Part shown: positions 7,758 to 16,043 of the stretch, in pieces
Layout of the letters: each line of letters begins with the position of its first letter
Position numbering within the stretch: the stretch's first letter is position 1
DNA from: Sporosarcina luteola
Lineage (GTDB): Bacteria > Bacillota > Bacilli > Bacillales_A > Planococcaceae
NCBI RefSeq assembly: GCF_023715535.1
Contig: NZ_JAMBOI010000002.1
Span: 592,569 to 656,568 of the forward strand
DNA length: 64,000 nt
Direction: 5' to 3'
Program-made: the position numbers and the translations under genes
The notes under the pieces: generated by a model
Database searches by the model: none
The model's input: only the letters and a program-made list of their open reading frames with translations
Told to the model about the DNA's origin: nothing

Positions 7758-8946
7758 ATGTCAAATCGCACCCCCATGCTATTCCGTGGCCATTTCCTTT
7801 ATTCAACCCGACGTAGATCTTCACTTCAGGCTGTTTTAAGTAATGTAGCAGCTGCTCTTCCGAGAAGATGACCGGTTCGCCGTCCTTCACGACTGGCGTG
7901 TCACCAATCTTGATTGTAATTCCTAGAGGATCGACGGACGCACCGCTATACCCGACCGCTGCAATGACCCTTCCCCAGTTCGCGTCGCAACCGAACACTG
8001 CTGTTTTAACGAGAGGAGACCCAACGACCGTCTTCGCGATTTTCCTCGCTTCTGCGTCTGTCACAGCTCCTTCCACTTCCACTTCGATGAGTTTTGTCGC
8101 CCCTTCCCCATCCTTTGCAATCATTTTTGCAAGGTCTTGTGCGACTGCATGCAACGTTTGGATGAAGGAGTCCCAGTCAGGATGGGCAGGAGATAATGGT
8201 TGATTTTCCGCCATGCCATTCGCCAGAACAAGGACCATATCGTTCGTTGAAGTATCCCCATCGACCGTAATCGAATTGAATGTCACATCAGTTACAGACT
8301 TCAATGCTTCCTGTAAATGGACAGAGTCAATTTTCGCATCCGTCGTAATGAAGCCGAGCATCGTTGCCATATTCGGTTCAATCATCCCTGAACCTTTCGC
8401 TGTTCCCGCAATGATGACTTCTTTGCCATCCACTTCTGTTCGATAAGCAGTGTTCTTCGTGACCGTATCCGTCGTCAAGATCGCTTGAGAAAACTGAATG
8501 GATCCTTCAAGCGTGTTTGTCGGCTTCAGCTGTTCGATCCCTTTCAACAAAGGTTCCATATTCAATTTCTCGCCGATGACGCCTGTTGATGCCACTCCTA
8601 CCAAGTCCGGAGCGATGCCGAATTGCTCGGCCGTCTTCTCCTGCATCATGAGCGCATCGATCATGCCCTGTTTCCCGGTGCATGCATTCGCATTGCCAGA
8701 ATTGACGATGACCGCCTGCATCTTTCCGTTTTTGTGCACAACTTCCTTCGTCACTACTAGAGGGGCTGCCTGGATGGCGTTCGTTGTAAAAACACCCGCC
8801 ACACTCGCTGGGACGTCGCTGAGCAATACCGCCAAATCATATTTCTTATGCTTCAGTCCGCAATGGATGCCGACCGCTTTAAACCCTTTAGGTGTTGCTA
8901 TATTTTTGCCTGATACGGGTTTCAATTGTTGAACAGCTACCACCAT
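7720..8946 (-). CDS. argJ: Bifunctional ornithine acetyltransferase / N-acetylglutamate synthase
   Basis: A 408-residue ArgJ. The self-processing site is seen in GSGMIEPNMATML: cleavage between Ala194 and Thr195 makes the beta subunit with Thr as nucleophile. Upstream, NSGNANACTG and VASTGVIGEKL are conserved ArgJ segments; the C-terminus ends in HGIAWGCDLTYDYVQINASY, the family end. It moves acetyl from acetylornithine to glutamate and may also use acetyl-CoA. ATG 8946 follows GAGGAA. It overlaps argB by 38 bases, and argC ends 16 bases upstream. Confidence 0.96.
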   Translation of the reverse strand: MVVAVQQLKPVSGKNIATPKGFKAVGIHCGLKHKKYDLAVLLSDVPASVAGVFTTNAIQAAPLVVTKEVVHKNGKMQAVIVNSGNANACTGKQGMIDALMMQEKTAEQFGIAPDLVGVASTGVIGEKLNMEPLLKGIEQLKPTNTLEGSIQFSQAILTTDTVTKNTAYRTEVDGKEVIIAGTAKGSGMIEPNMATMLGFITTDAKIDSVHLQEALKSVTDVTFNSITVDGDTSTNDMVLVLANGMAENQPLSPAHPDWDSFIQTLHAVAQDLAKMIAKDGEGATKLIEVEVEGAVTDAEARKIAKTVVGSPLVKTAVFGCDANWGRVIAAVGYSGASVDPLGITIKIGDTPVVKDGEPVIFSEEQLLHYLKQPEVKIYVGLNKGNGHGIAWGCDLTYDYVQINASYRS

Positions 8947-8961
8947 ACCAATTCCTCCTCT

Positions 8962-9996
8962 TTAAATGAATAATGGAACTTGTGTCAATCCTGCCGTTTC
9001 ATCCAAACCGAATTGCACATTCATATTTTGCACTGCCTGCCCGGCAGCGCCTTTCACCAAGTTGTCGATGACCGAGACGATTGTTGCCCTGTTCGTCCTC
9101 GGATCCACTTTCACGTGAATATCACAGAAGTTTGAACCGGCCACTTGCTTCGTACAAAATTTCTTCGATTCATTCATGATCCTCACAAAGGGCCGGCCCT
9201 CATAAGTATCTTTCAAACAGTTGACAAGCTGTTCTTCCGTGACGCCCGCATTCACGGGTGCATAGCTCGTAGCCATTATCCCCCTCGTCATCGGAACGAG
9301 ATGTGTTGTGAACGTCACTGGAACTTTTTGATTACTAAACTGGGCAATCCCTTGTTCAATTTCGGGAATATGCTGGTGCTCATGTATTTTATAGATCGAA
9401 AAGTTTTCATTTGTTTCACTGAAATGCGTCATCGGCCCCGGTGTATTCCCGGCTCCTGACACGCCACTTTTCGCATCGATGATAAGTGCCGAGGGATCTA
9501 TCAGTCTCTCTTTAAGTAACGGCAGTAAAGAAAGTAGCACTGCAGTCGGATAGCAGCCCGGGTTCGCAATGAGCTGTGCGTTTTTAATCATTCCGTAATT
9601 CCATTCCGTCAATCCGTAGGCGCTTAGCTCGACCGCTTCAGCTGGTGCAGGAGTTTTCTTATACCATTGCTCATACTCCGCTGTATCTTTCAAACGGAAG
9701 TCTCCGGACAAATCTATCAATTTAGGTCCATTTCCGATGAGCGGTGGCAGTAAATGGCTCGTCACTCCCGCCGGTGTACTCGCAAACAGGACATCATAAT
9801 TCTTCAATTGTGCATGATCGATTTTCAGAAGAGGCTGATCATACAAGTTCGTGACGTGTGGAAATTTGGCGGAAAACGATGTCCCTTCATCAGATGACGT
9901 GAATAAATCGATTTGTTCCACTTCCGGATGATTGTGCAGCAATCTAATCAATTCAAGCCCGCCATACCCGGTAGCTCCGATGATTCCTATCTTCAT
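8962..9996 (-). CDS. argC: N-acetyl-gamma-glutamyl-phosphate reductase
   Basis: A 344-residue ArgC. MKIGIIGATGYGGLELIRLL is the Rossmann nucleotide site, and the catalytic cysteine lies in NPGCYPTA (~146-153). SGVSGAG and HEHQHIPEI complete the signature. It reduces N-acetylglutamyl phosphate to the semialdehyde with NADPH. The frame is open 19 codons further upstream, but ATG 9996 follows AGGGGTGGGG and is the family start. It is the first gene of argCJBD. Confidence 0.96.
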   Translation of the reverse strand: MKIGIIGATGYGGLELIRLLHNHPEVEQIDLFTSSDEGTSFSAKFPHVTNLYDQPLLKIDHAQLKNYDVLFASTPAGVTSHLLPPLIGNGPKLIDLSGDFRLKDTAEYEQWYKKTPAPAEAVELSAYGLTEWNYGMIKNAQLIANPGCYPTAVLLSLLPLLKERLIDPSALIIDAKSGVSGAGNTPGPMTHFSETNENFSIYKIHEHQHIPEIEQGIAQFSNQKVPVTFTTHLVPMTRGIMATSYAPVNAGVTEEQLVNCLKDTYEGRPFVRIMNESKKFCTKQVAGSNFCDIHVKVDPRTNRATIVSVIDNLVKGAAGQAVQNMNVQFGLDETAGLTQVPLFI

Positions 9997-10024
9997 GTTC
10001 CCCACCCCTTTTATCATTAGGATT

Positions 10025-10053
10025 AGTATACGTATGCATAAATATAAAGTCAA
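10025..10053 (-). promoter_or_regulatory. Sigma-A promoter of argCJBD with putative ARG box
   Basis: The minus strand reads TTGACT (10048-10053), a 17-base spacer, and TATACT (10025-10030). The spacer contains TTTATGCAT, which matches 8 of 9 positions of half of the AhrC/ArgR ARG box (TTTATTCAT). Repression by arginine is expected from this placement. The promoter is clear; the operator is only a fair match. Confidence 0.7.
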
Positions 10054-10130
10054 CTGTATTATTATAAATTTTGTACTAATTTTTTATTCCCGGCTTTATC
10101 ATTGGAGTTTTGAATTAAAGGAGAATATGC

Positions 10131-10157
10131 TATACTATTGTTATTATCAGGTACTAA
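10131..10157 (+). promoter_or_regulatory. fabI promoter -10 and FapR operator
   Basis: TATACT at 10131-10136 serves as -10 (a TTGAAT at 15-base spacing is the best -35). Four bases downstream, TTATTATCAGGTACTAA (10141-10157) is an imperfect palindrome whose right half GGTACTAA is identical to the FapR half-site. FapR represses Bacillales lipid synthesis genes and is released by malonyl-CoA; fabI is a classical target. Confidence 0.75.
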
Positions 10158-10195
10158 TATTAGGTGATAGTTTTCTACCGATTGAGGAGGCCACT

Positions 10196-10975
10196 ATGGA
10201 AGATTTATTGAAGCTTAAAGGAAAGAATATTGTCGTTATGGGTGTTGCAAACGAGCGAAGCATTGCATGGGGTGTAGCGAAGTCCCTTTTTGAAGTTGGG
10301 GCGAATGTTATTTTCACGTACCGTAAAGAACGTTCCCTTGCCAAGCTCGAAAAAGCATTGGAAAGCAATGGACTGGAACCGAAGATGATTGTTCAATGTG
10401 ATGTGAATGAAGATGAAAGTATTCAACATGCATTTACATTGATCGGTGAAACTCTCGGAACAATCCACGGAATTGTCCACTCGATCGCATTTGCTCATGC
10501 AGAAGATTTACGCAATGATTTTGTCGAAACATCAAGGAGCGGCTATGCATTCGCACAAGATTCAAGCGCTTATTCCCTCGTCGCCACGGCAAGGGAAGCC
10601 CGTCGATTCATGACGGAAGGCGGCTCGATCATCACAATGAGCTATTTAGGTGCAGAACGGGTCCTTGACGGATATAATGTCATGGGTGTAGCAAAAGCGG
10701 CGCTTGAAGCATCCGTCAAATATTTGGCTAATGATTTGGGGAAAGAAGCGATCCGCGTCAATGCGATTTCAGCAGGCGCTGTACGTACCCTTTCCGCGAA
10801 AGGCGTTCCTTCCTTCAACACGATTTTGGGGCAAATCGAAGAAAAAGCTCCGTTGAGACGCAATATTACAAATGAGGAAGTCGCGAAGATGTCGATTGCG
10901 ATGTTAAGCGATCTTTCAAGCGGTGTAACCGGCGAAATCATTTACGTCGATGGTGGCTACAATATTATGGGATGA
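10196..10975 (+). CDS. fabI: Enoyl-[acyl-carrier-protein] reductase [NADH], FabI type
   Basis: A 259-residue SDR-fold reductase. The nucleotide loop GVANERSIAWGVA (~17-29) replaces the usual TGxxxGIG, as in FabI. SMSYLGAERV with Tyr and the later VMGVAKAALEASVKYLA with Lys form the FabI Tyr-x6-Lys active site, and AGAVRTLSAKG is the substrate loop. It performs the last reduction of the fatty-acid elongation cycle. ATG 10196 is preceded by GAGGAGG at five bases; the longer frame upstream runs through the promoter and is not used. It is monocistronic, with an operator and terminator of its own. Triclosan and similar inhibitors target this family. Confidence 0.95.
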   Translation: MEDLLKLKGKNIVVMGVANERSIAWGVAKSLFEVGANVIFTYRKERSLAKLEKALESNGLEPKMIVQCDVNEDESIQHAFTLIGETLGTIHGIVHSIAFAHAEDLRNDFVETSRSGYAFAQDSSAYSLVATAREARRFMTEGGSIITMSYLGAERVLDGYNVMGVAKAALEASVKYLANDLGKEAIRVNAISAGAVRTLSAKGVPSFNTILGQIEEKAPLRRNITNEEVAKMSIAMLSDLSSGVTGEIIYVDGGYNIMG

Positions 10976-11004
10976 GAAAAGGAGCTTAGCGGCTCCTTTT
11001 TTTT
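10976..11004 (+). terminator. fabI terminator
   Basis: AAAGGAGC / GCTCCTTT stem with a run of eight T directly after the fabI stop. Confidence 0.88.
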
Positions 11005-11149
11005 GTGTTGTGAGGTTGGAAGCGTTGGAAACTGGCGGGCCATTAGTCCTAAAATGACAATAACTTCCGGGAAATGATCGATAACTTTTCGTACTCCAGT
11101 TCAGCAACCTATCTTTTCTAAAATCGTCATGGCTATGAGGTGAAATTGT

Positions 11150-12052
11150 ATGAAAAAAAAGCCTATTTACGTTGAAATAGAGATTGATTCAAATATAGAT
11201 AATGTATGGAATGCTTCTCAAGATCCGGACTTGCATTCGCAGTGGGATCTGAGGTTCTCCTCCATCACCTATTTGCCAAAAAAAGATGGCGAGCCGCAGA
11301 AGTTCACGTATAAACGGAGCGTCACTCCCCTATTCACCGTTGCAGGCTGGGGGAAAAGTATAGGGACTTTCAATAAAGGAGATGGCACGCGGTCTTCCTC
11401 TCTTCATTTCGGAACTGATCAATGGCTTTCGCCAATCAAAGAAGGAAAAGGATACTGGAAATATGAGCCCCGGCAAGAAGGGACAACGTTTTTGACGCAA
11501 TATGATTATGATCCAAATTTCGGTTCATTCGGCAAAGCGTTTGATGCATTCATCTTCCACCCAATCATCGGATGGGGCACCGCCCTCAGTTTCGATGTGT
11601 TGAAAAGATGGCTTGAGAAAGGGGAAGCTCCCCGTTCCCAATACTTCCGCTTTTTCTCGACATATGGACTTGCCATACTGTTTTCTTTCATATGGATTTA
11701 TCATGGAATACTTCCAAAAATCATCGGAAACCATCCTGAGGAGAGACGGATGTTGGCAAGCGCATTACCCTTAGAGGAATCAAAACTAACTGCAATGATG
11801 ATCGGCATTGGCGTCGCTGAGGTGCTGTTAGGTATTCTTTGGCTCATTTATCAAAAGAGAAAGCACTTATTCGCCTTGCAGCTAGCAGTCTTTCCTTTAC
11901 TCACCGTTGCAGCGCTCATTGCTGCGCCTGATGCGGCTATGCACCCCTTCAACCCGGTGACATTCAATCTGTCATTGTTTGTTCTATCTCTTATCGGTTA
12001 TTGTACGAGTGAGGACGTCCCTACAGCAAAAAGTTGCAAAAGGAAAAGGTGA
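11150..12052 (+). CDS. yndG: SRPBCC-domain plus DoxX-like membrane protein (YndG-like)
   Basis: A 300-residue two-part protein. Residues ~1-150 form a START/SRPBCC-like ligand-binding domain (IDSNIDNVWNASQDPDLHSQWDLRF is the typical opening). Residues ~165-290 hold four hydrophobic segments (GLAILFSFIWIYHGILPKI, TAMMIGIGVAEVLLGILW and two more) of the DoxX-like type. It begins a three-gene operon identical in order to B. subtilis yndG-yndH-yndJ. ATG 11150 follows GAGGTG. Function is not known; a soluble lipid-binding domain facing a membrane part suggests handling or sensing a hydrophobic ligand, which is inference only. Confidence 0.75.
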   Translation: MKKKPIYVEIEIDSNIDNVWNASQDPDLHSQWDLRFSSITYLPKKDGEPQKFTYKRSVTPLFTVAGWGKSIGTFNKGDGTRSSSLHFGTDQWLSPIKEGKGYWKYEPRQEGTTFLTQYDYDPNFGSFGKAFDAFIFHPIIGWGTALSFDVLKRWLEKGEAPRSQYFRFFSTYGLAILFSFIWIYHGILPKIIGNHPEERRMLASALPLEESKLTAMMIGIGVAEVLLGILWLIYQKRKHLFALQLAVFPLLTVAALIAAPDAAMHPFNPVTFNLSLFVLSLIGYCTSEDVPTAKSCKRKR

Positions 12053-12060
12053 ATGTACAA

Positions 12061-12669
12061 GTGTCGATTTATAGATCGGTTCTCGGAGAAAATTTCAAAC
12101 TGCTGCATCCGATGCTGCAAAAGCGATATGACCTTCCCGATGGCAGTGTTTTTGAAGCTTCAGGCACAATGAGAGAAATCAAAGGCGGTCCGAAGTGGCT
12201 ATATCCCCTTTTTAAGATTGGTGTCAACTGGAAACTGCTATTCCTGGAACGAGGAAAAAACGTTCCATTTTCAATTAAAAACACAGCCTTTCCTGGCTCC
12301 AATGGCGAAAGTCAAATCCATTGGGAGCGCATCTTTCATTTCGGTTCGACAAAGCGCTATTTCAATGCGTTGATGAGCTTGGATGAAAAACGCCTTGTCA
12401 TAAAAGATTATCTCGGGGAGCCGCCACTAGTCTATTCCGATTTGGCGTTCGACGTTTCGGATGATGGTTCGCTGACGATCCATTCTTTGAATCAACGCCT
12501 CGTCCTCGGCAAAGTAGAGTTGCCTTTGCCAAAGTCCTTGCAAGGTTTAGCGACGGTGACGGAATGTTATGATGAAGCGGCCGCGGTTTATCGTATAAAC
12601 GTAAACGTACGGAATCCGCTGATTGGTCATGTCTTTTCCTATGAAGGGGAGTTTGTGCAAGATGCGTAA
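12061..12669 (+). CDS. yndH: DUF4166-domain protein (YndH-like)
   Basis: A 202-residue soluble protein matching the DUF4166 pattern: SIYRSVLGENFKLLHPMLQKRYDLPDG at the start, GVNWKLLFLERGKNVPFSI, and an IHWERIFHF...DYLGEPPLVYSDLAFDV core. Function unknown. The start is taken as GTG 12061, nine bases after AAGGTG, placing it eight bases past the yndG stop; TTG 12034 would overlap yndG and has a poorer site. Its stop overlaps the start of yndJ by eight bases. In some genomes this domain is fused to an SDR oxidoreductase, which is absent here. Confidence 0.75.
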   Translation: MSIYRSVLGENFKLLHPMLQKRYDLPDGSVFEASGTMREIKGGPKWLYPLFKIGVNWKLLFLERGKNVPFSIKNTAFPGSNGESQIHWERIFHFGSTKRYFNALMSLDEKRLVIKDYLGEPPLVYSDLAFDVSDDGSLTIHSLNQRLVLGKVELPLPKSLQGLATVTECYDEAAAVYRINVNVRNPLIGHVFSYEGEFVQDA

Positions 12670-14224
12670 ATTCGTGCTTATCCACTTTCTATTATTTATG
12701 ATCATCGCTGTTTTCAGTAAGGAGCCGTGGCCATTTTTATTGCTGACAGTTGCGCAAATCGTTTATGTACCGATAGCTCTTCGTTTTGTAATGAAGCGTG
12801 GGGATTGGTTTTCGAGTTTCTATTCTTATTTTGCGATTCCAGCCTATATATCGATTGCCATCATCCAACTATTTTCACCTGAATGGTCCGCGATTCCTGC
12901 CATCATCTATTTGGCGTTCACAGTTATCATTGCATTGTATGGACTGACCCGGTTTTTGCGCCGCGGATTCACAAATATCGAGGAGTTTTCAATTGATCTA
13001 GGGATGATGTACATAGCACTCGGCGGCGGTTGGTATTTTGCCTATATAGCGGATATTGACACGGGCTTTACCCCATTATTAACTTGGCTGACCGGCATTC
13101 ATTTCCATTACTCCGCATTATTATTGCCTATTTTCATTGGACTTCTGGGAAGGCTGTATAAGCCGAATTTCTATTCGTTTTTTACAGGACTATTATTGGC
13201 AGCACCGATGGTCGTCGCAATCGGCATTACCTTTTCAAGATGGATTGAGTTGTTTTCTGTACTCCTTTACATCGTCGGATTGGCTGGATTAATCGCAATT
13301 GCATGGCGTACGCGCTTTCCGACCCGTATGCAAAAATGGCTCATCGTCACTTCATTCACGTCGCTCGGTCTCACAATAGTGTTCTCGCTCCTTTACGTAC
13401 TAGGAAATGGTTTCGGTCTCACTTCCATTACGATTGACTTCATGCTTCGCTTCCATGGCGTCTTGAATTGCATTGTCTTTGCGCTATTCGGCATTGTTGG
13501 ATGGGCGTTGTGCGTTCCCTCTTCCGTTTATGAAGAACCAAATTTCCCGATTAGTAGAGTAAAAGGAAAACAGCGTATCGAACATCTTGGTGATCCCGGT
13601 AAGCATCGAGGACTTGTTGATAACATGAATCTTTATGGAATAAACAAGGTTTCGCCTCGTATCCTGGATTTTTACGAAAACACGATCGATTACCGCCTGT
13701 TCTCCACTGTCCATTGGCATGCCTGGTTTAAGCCGTTTGCCTTTCTTTATTCATTCATAAGCCGGAGAACGGAGCAGATCAATTTGCCGCTCCATCGGAA
13801 TGAGGTTGAAATGACAGGCGATATTCTAACGATATATGATGGCATCGATGGACGGAAGGATGTCCGCGCTTGGATTCGGAAGGTGGATGAACAATATGCA
13901 TTCGTTGCTCTATATTCCTCTCATCAAACGAATGAAGGACGGAATTTCATGAATATCGCATTGCCGCTCCCTTGTTCCACGATGACAGGCGTCTTGGAGA
14001 TGATCGAACATGGAGATGACTTGCAACTGACGAGCAGGAAAACTTGTCCTGATTCAGACGCGGGTATTTATTTGACAACGAAATTAGGAAAGTATTTTAG
14101 TCTGCCGCTAGAGGAAGATTTCGTTGTCCGCGAAGAAGGAGACGGCTCGCTGACCGCTAGGCATGAAATGTGGATTTTTTCGATACCGTTTTTGACGATT
14201 CATTATAGAATTCACAAGGAATGA
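12662..14224 (+). CDS. yndJ: YndJ-family polytopic membrane protein
   Basis: A 520-residue protein with about eight to nine hydrophobic segments in residues 1-290 (MRKFVLIHFLLFMIIAVFS, FLLLTVAQIVYVPIALRFV, and others), then a soluble C-terminal half of ~230 residues including YRLFSTVHWHAWFKPFAFLYSFISRRTEQINLP. It is the YndJ family in length and layout. It is encoded with an 8-base overlap with yndH and preceded by GGGGAG. No enzyme motif is visible. With YndG and YndH it is likely to form one membrane-associated system of unknown role. Confidence 0.75.
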   Translation: MRKFVLIHFLLFMIIAVFSKEPWPFLLLTVAQIVYVPIALRFVMKRGDWFSSFYSYFAIPAYISIAIIQLFSPEWSAIPAIIYLAFTVIIALYGLTRFLRRGFTNIEEFSIDLGMMYIALGGGWYFAYIADIDTGFTPLLTWLTGIHFHYSALLLPIFIGLLGRLYKPNFYSFFTGLLLAAPMVVAIGITFSRWIELFSVLLYIVGLAGLIAIAWRTRFPTRMQKWLIVTSFTSLGLTIVFSLLYVLGNGFGLTSITIDFMLRFHGVLNCIVFALFGIVGWALCVPSSVYEEPNFPISRVKGKQRIEHLGDPGKHRGLVDNMNLYGINKVSPRILDFYENTIDYRLFSTVHWHAWFKPFAFLYSFISRRTEQINLPLHRNEVEMTGDILTIYDGIDGRKDVRAWIRKVDEQYAFVALYSSHQTNEGRNFMNIALPLPCSTMTGVLEMIEHGDDLQLTSRKTCPDSDAGIYLTTKLGKYFSLPLEEDFVVREEGDGSLTARHEMWIFSIPFLTIHYRIHKE

Positions 14225-14226
14225 GA

Positions 14227-14256
14227 AAAGCCAGAGGAAATCCCCTCTGGCTTTCG
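14227..14256 (+). terminator. Terminator between convergent yndJ and argH
   Basis: AAAGCCAGAGG pairs with CCTCTGGCTTT, an 11-bp perfect stem right after the yndJ stop; the reverse strand ends in CTTTTCTC and may stop argH transcripts as well. Confidence 0.8.
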
Positions 14257-14260
14257 GTTG

Positions 14261-14420
14261 TTATGAGCGCGGAACTGCTGTTGTTGAGCGCAGGATGGCT
14301 GATTATGAGCGCGGATTCGGATTTATGAGCGCGCGGCCATTGTTTATGAGCGCGGAATGGAATTTATGAGCGTCAAACTAGATTCATGAGCGCGAAACCC
14401 ACTTTTATGAGCGAACGGCT
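14261..14420. repeat. Intergenic periodic array A: 8 units, core TTATGAGCGCGGA, period 20-21 bp
   Basis: The core TGAGCG begins at 14264, 14285, 14306, 14326, 14347, 14367, 14387 and 14408, i.e. steps of 21, 21, 20, 21, 20, 20 and 21. The ~8-base linkers between cores are not conserved. The mixed 20/21 step excludes a repeated peptide. The array lies between the yndJ terminator and the argH stop, in what would be the argH 3' untranslated region. Confidence 0.9.
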
Positions 14421-14436
14421 TTCCCGGCGTATTCGC

Positions 14437-15765
14437 TTACTCGCCGACTTCCCTCATTATCCCCTTATTCCCCTTCGTCAAAATATTTTCATAGTCGATA
14501 TAGTCGTAAATGTCATCTTCGATTTTCTCACTGAACTTAGCAAGCTCCTGCACAGTCAAATCTTCAATCGCTTTCTTCTCCGCTTCGCAATAAATGATGA
14601 TTTTCCCAACGATTTCATGGGCGTCGCGGAAAGGAGTTCCTTTCGCTACCAAGTAATCAGCCACTTCCGTTGCATTCAGGAAGCCGGCTTTGATGGCCGC
14701 TTTCATATTGTCTGCATTCACCGTCAATGTGTCGATCATCTTAGACATGATTTCCATGCAATCAAGGACTGTATCCAACGCGTCGAAAAATTGCTCTTTA
14801 TCCTCCTGCATGTCTTTGTTATACGTCAGCGGCAATCCTTTCAATGTCGTTAATAAAGCGAATAAGGATCCGTATACTCTTCCGGTTTTACCACGAATCA
14901 ACTCCGCAGCGTCAGGATTCTTTTTCTGCGGCATGATGCTGCTGCCAGTGGAGTACGCATCCGCCATCGAGATAAATTTAAATTCCTGGCTGCTCCATAA
15001 AATCAGCTCTTCGCTTAAACGGCTCAAGTGCATCATGATAATGGAGAAGTCTGACATGAGTTCCAGCATATAATCCCGGTCGCTCACACCGTCGAGAAAA
15101 TTATCGACCGGCTTCGAAAAGCCTAATAGTGTCGTCGTTACGTTTCTGTCGATATTATGGGTCGTCCCGGCAAGCGCCCCGCAGCCTAACGGGTTTTCAT
15201 CCAATAGGTCCAGCGCATTGCCGACACGTTTTTTATCACGCTTGAACATTTGCTCATAGGCTCCTAAATGATGGCCGAATGTGACGACTTGTGCTCGCTG
15301 CAAATGTGTATATCCAGGCATGATGACGTTATTTGCTGCAGCTTTCGCATGCAAGGAATCGATGAGAGTCTGCAAGCCATCCATCACTTCAACCGCTTTA
15401 TTTTTTGCATACAGGCGCATATCGACCGCCACTTGGTCGTTCCTGCTGCGTGCTGTATGCAGTTTCTTTCCTGTTTCACCGATCCTTTCCGTTAACTGCA
15501 TCTCCACGAATGAATGGATATCTTCGTAATCGCCTTCGATGAGAAGTTCGCCGTTGTCGATATCATGCAAGATGGATTCCAGGCCTTGAACGAGCAAATC
15601 CCCTTCTTCGGGTGTCAACAGATCAGTATGGACGAGCATCGTGACATGCGCGAGACTCCCTGTAATATCTTCTTTATACAATCTATAGTCTACTGGCAAT
15701 GAAGTATTGAACTGCTCCATAATTTCATCAGCGCGGCTTGTGAAACGGCCTCCCCAAAGTTTCAT
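14437..15765 (-). CDS. argH: Argininosuccinate lyase
   Basis: A 442-residue member of the fumarase/aspartase superfamily. The signature GSSIMPQKKNPD is present with its catalytic Ser loop, along with TARSRNDQVA and the His of GYTHLQRAQ. It splits argininosuccinate into arginine and fumarate, the last step of arginine synthesis. ATG 15765 follows AGAGG ten bases upstream. It stands alone: argG, its usual partner, is not in the window. It has its own promoter and a strong ARG box, so it belongs to the same arginine regulon as argCJBD. Confidence 0.95.
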   Translation of the reverse strand: MKLWGGRFTSRADEIMEQFNTSLPVDYRLYKEDITGSLAHVTMLVHTDLLTPEEGDLLVQGLESILHDIDNGELLIEGDYEDIHSFVEMQLTERIGETGKKLHTARSRNDQVAVDMRLYAKNKAVEVMDGLQTLIDSLHAKAAANNVIMPGYTHLQRAQVVTFGHHLGAYEQMFKRDKKRVGNALDLLDENPLGCGALAGTTHNIDRNVTTTLLGFSKPVDNFLDGVSDRDYMLELMSDFSIIMMHLSRLSEELILWSSQEFKFISMADAYSTGSSIMPQKKNPDAAELIRGKTGRVYGSLFALLTTLKGLPLTYNKDMQEDKEQFFDALDTVLDCMEIMSKMIDTLTVNADNMKAAIKAGFLNATEVADYLVAKGTPFRDAHEIVGKIIIYCEAEKKAIEDLTVQELAKFSEKIEDDIYDYIDYENILTKGNKGIMREVGE

Positions 15766-15782
15766 ATCGTATCAACCTCTCA

Positions 15783-15836
15783 TATGTATTTTTATTCATT
15801 TTATTGTATTATAATAAACCAATCTAGCAATTGCAA
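15783..15836 (-). promoter_or_regulatory. argH promoter and ARG box
   Basis: The minus strand has TTGCAA (15831-15836), 17 bases, TATAAT (15808-15813): a near-consensus sigma-A promoter. Downstream at 15783-15800 lies AATGAATAAAAATACATA, close to the AhrC ARG box CATGAATAAAAATTCAAG. The box covers the transcription start and early transcript, a repressing position. Confidence 0.85.
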
Positions 15837-15976
15837 TGAAATCCTATACAGGTCGACCAACCTATGTCCCATTCCTTGCCCGCATCACTGGTTAGTGCTA
15901 TGCTTGGTTCACTGACAAAAAAAGAGTGATGACCATGGTACTTATAGATAAAGCAACAATAGATTATATTTTGCCC

Positions 15977-16007
15977 AACCCTTGACAACAATATGTCAAG
16001 GGTTTTT
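15977..16007 (+). promoter_or_regulatory. Terminator-like hairpin in the leader of the CDF transporter gene
   Basis: AACCCTTGACA (15977-15987) pairs perfectly with TGTCAAGGGTT (15994-16004), followed by TTTG. It ends 36 bases before the CDF start and no gene ends just upstream on this strand, so it could be an attenuator. Just upstream, GCATCACT-GGTT-AGTG-ct-ATGC (about 15872-15893) is a second dyad. No known metal riboswitch consensus was recognised. Confidence 0.5.
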
Positions 16008-16043
16008 GTTTCCCCAGGGAAAATATGCTTGGAGGCCAGATTA

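Noticed and set aside
8498..8932. 144-codon plus-strand frame antisense to argJ
   Set aside because: Shadow of a certain gene.
14386..14853. 155-codon plus-strand frame antisense to argH
   Set aside because: Complete overlap with a certain gene and start inside array A.
15840..16043. NiCo (czcD) or yybP-ykoY metal riboswitch before the CDF gene
   Set aside because: The conserved blocks of these riboswitches could not be found; only generic hairpins are seen.
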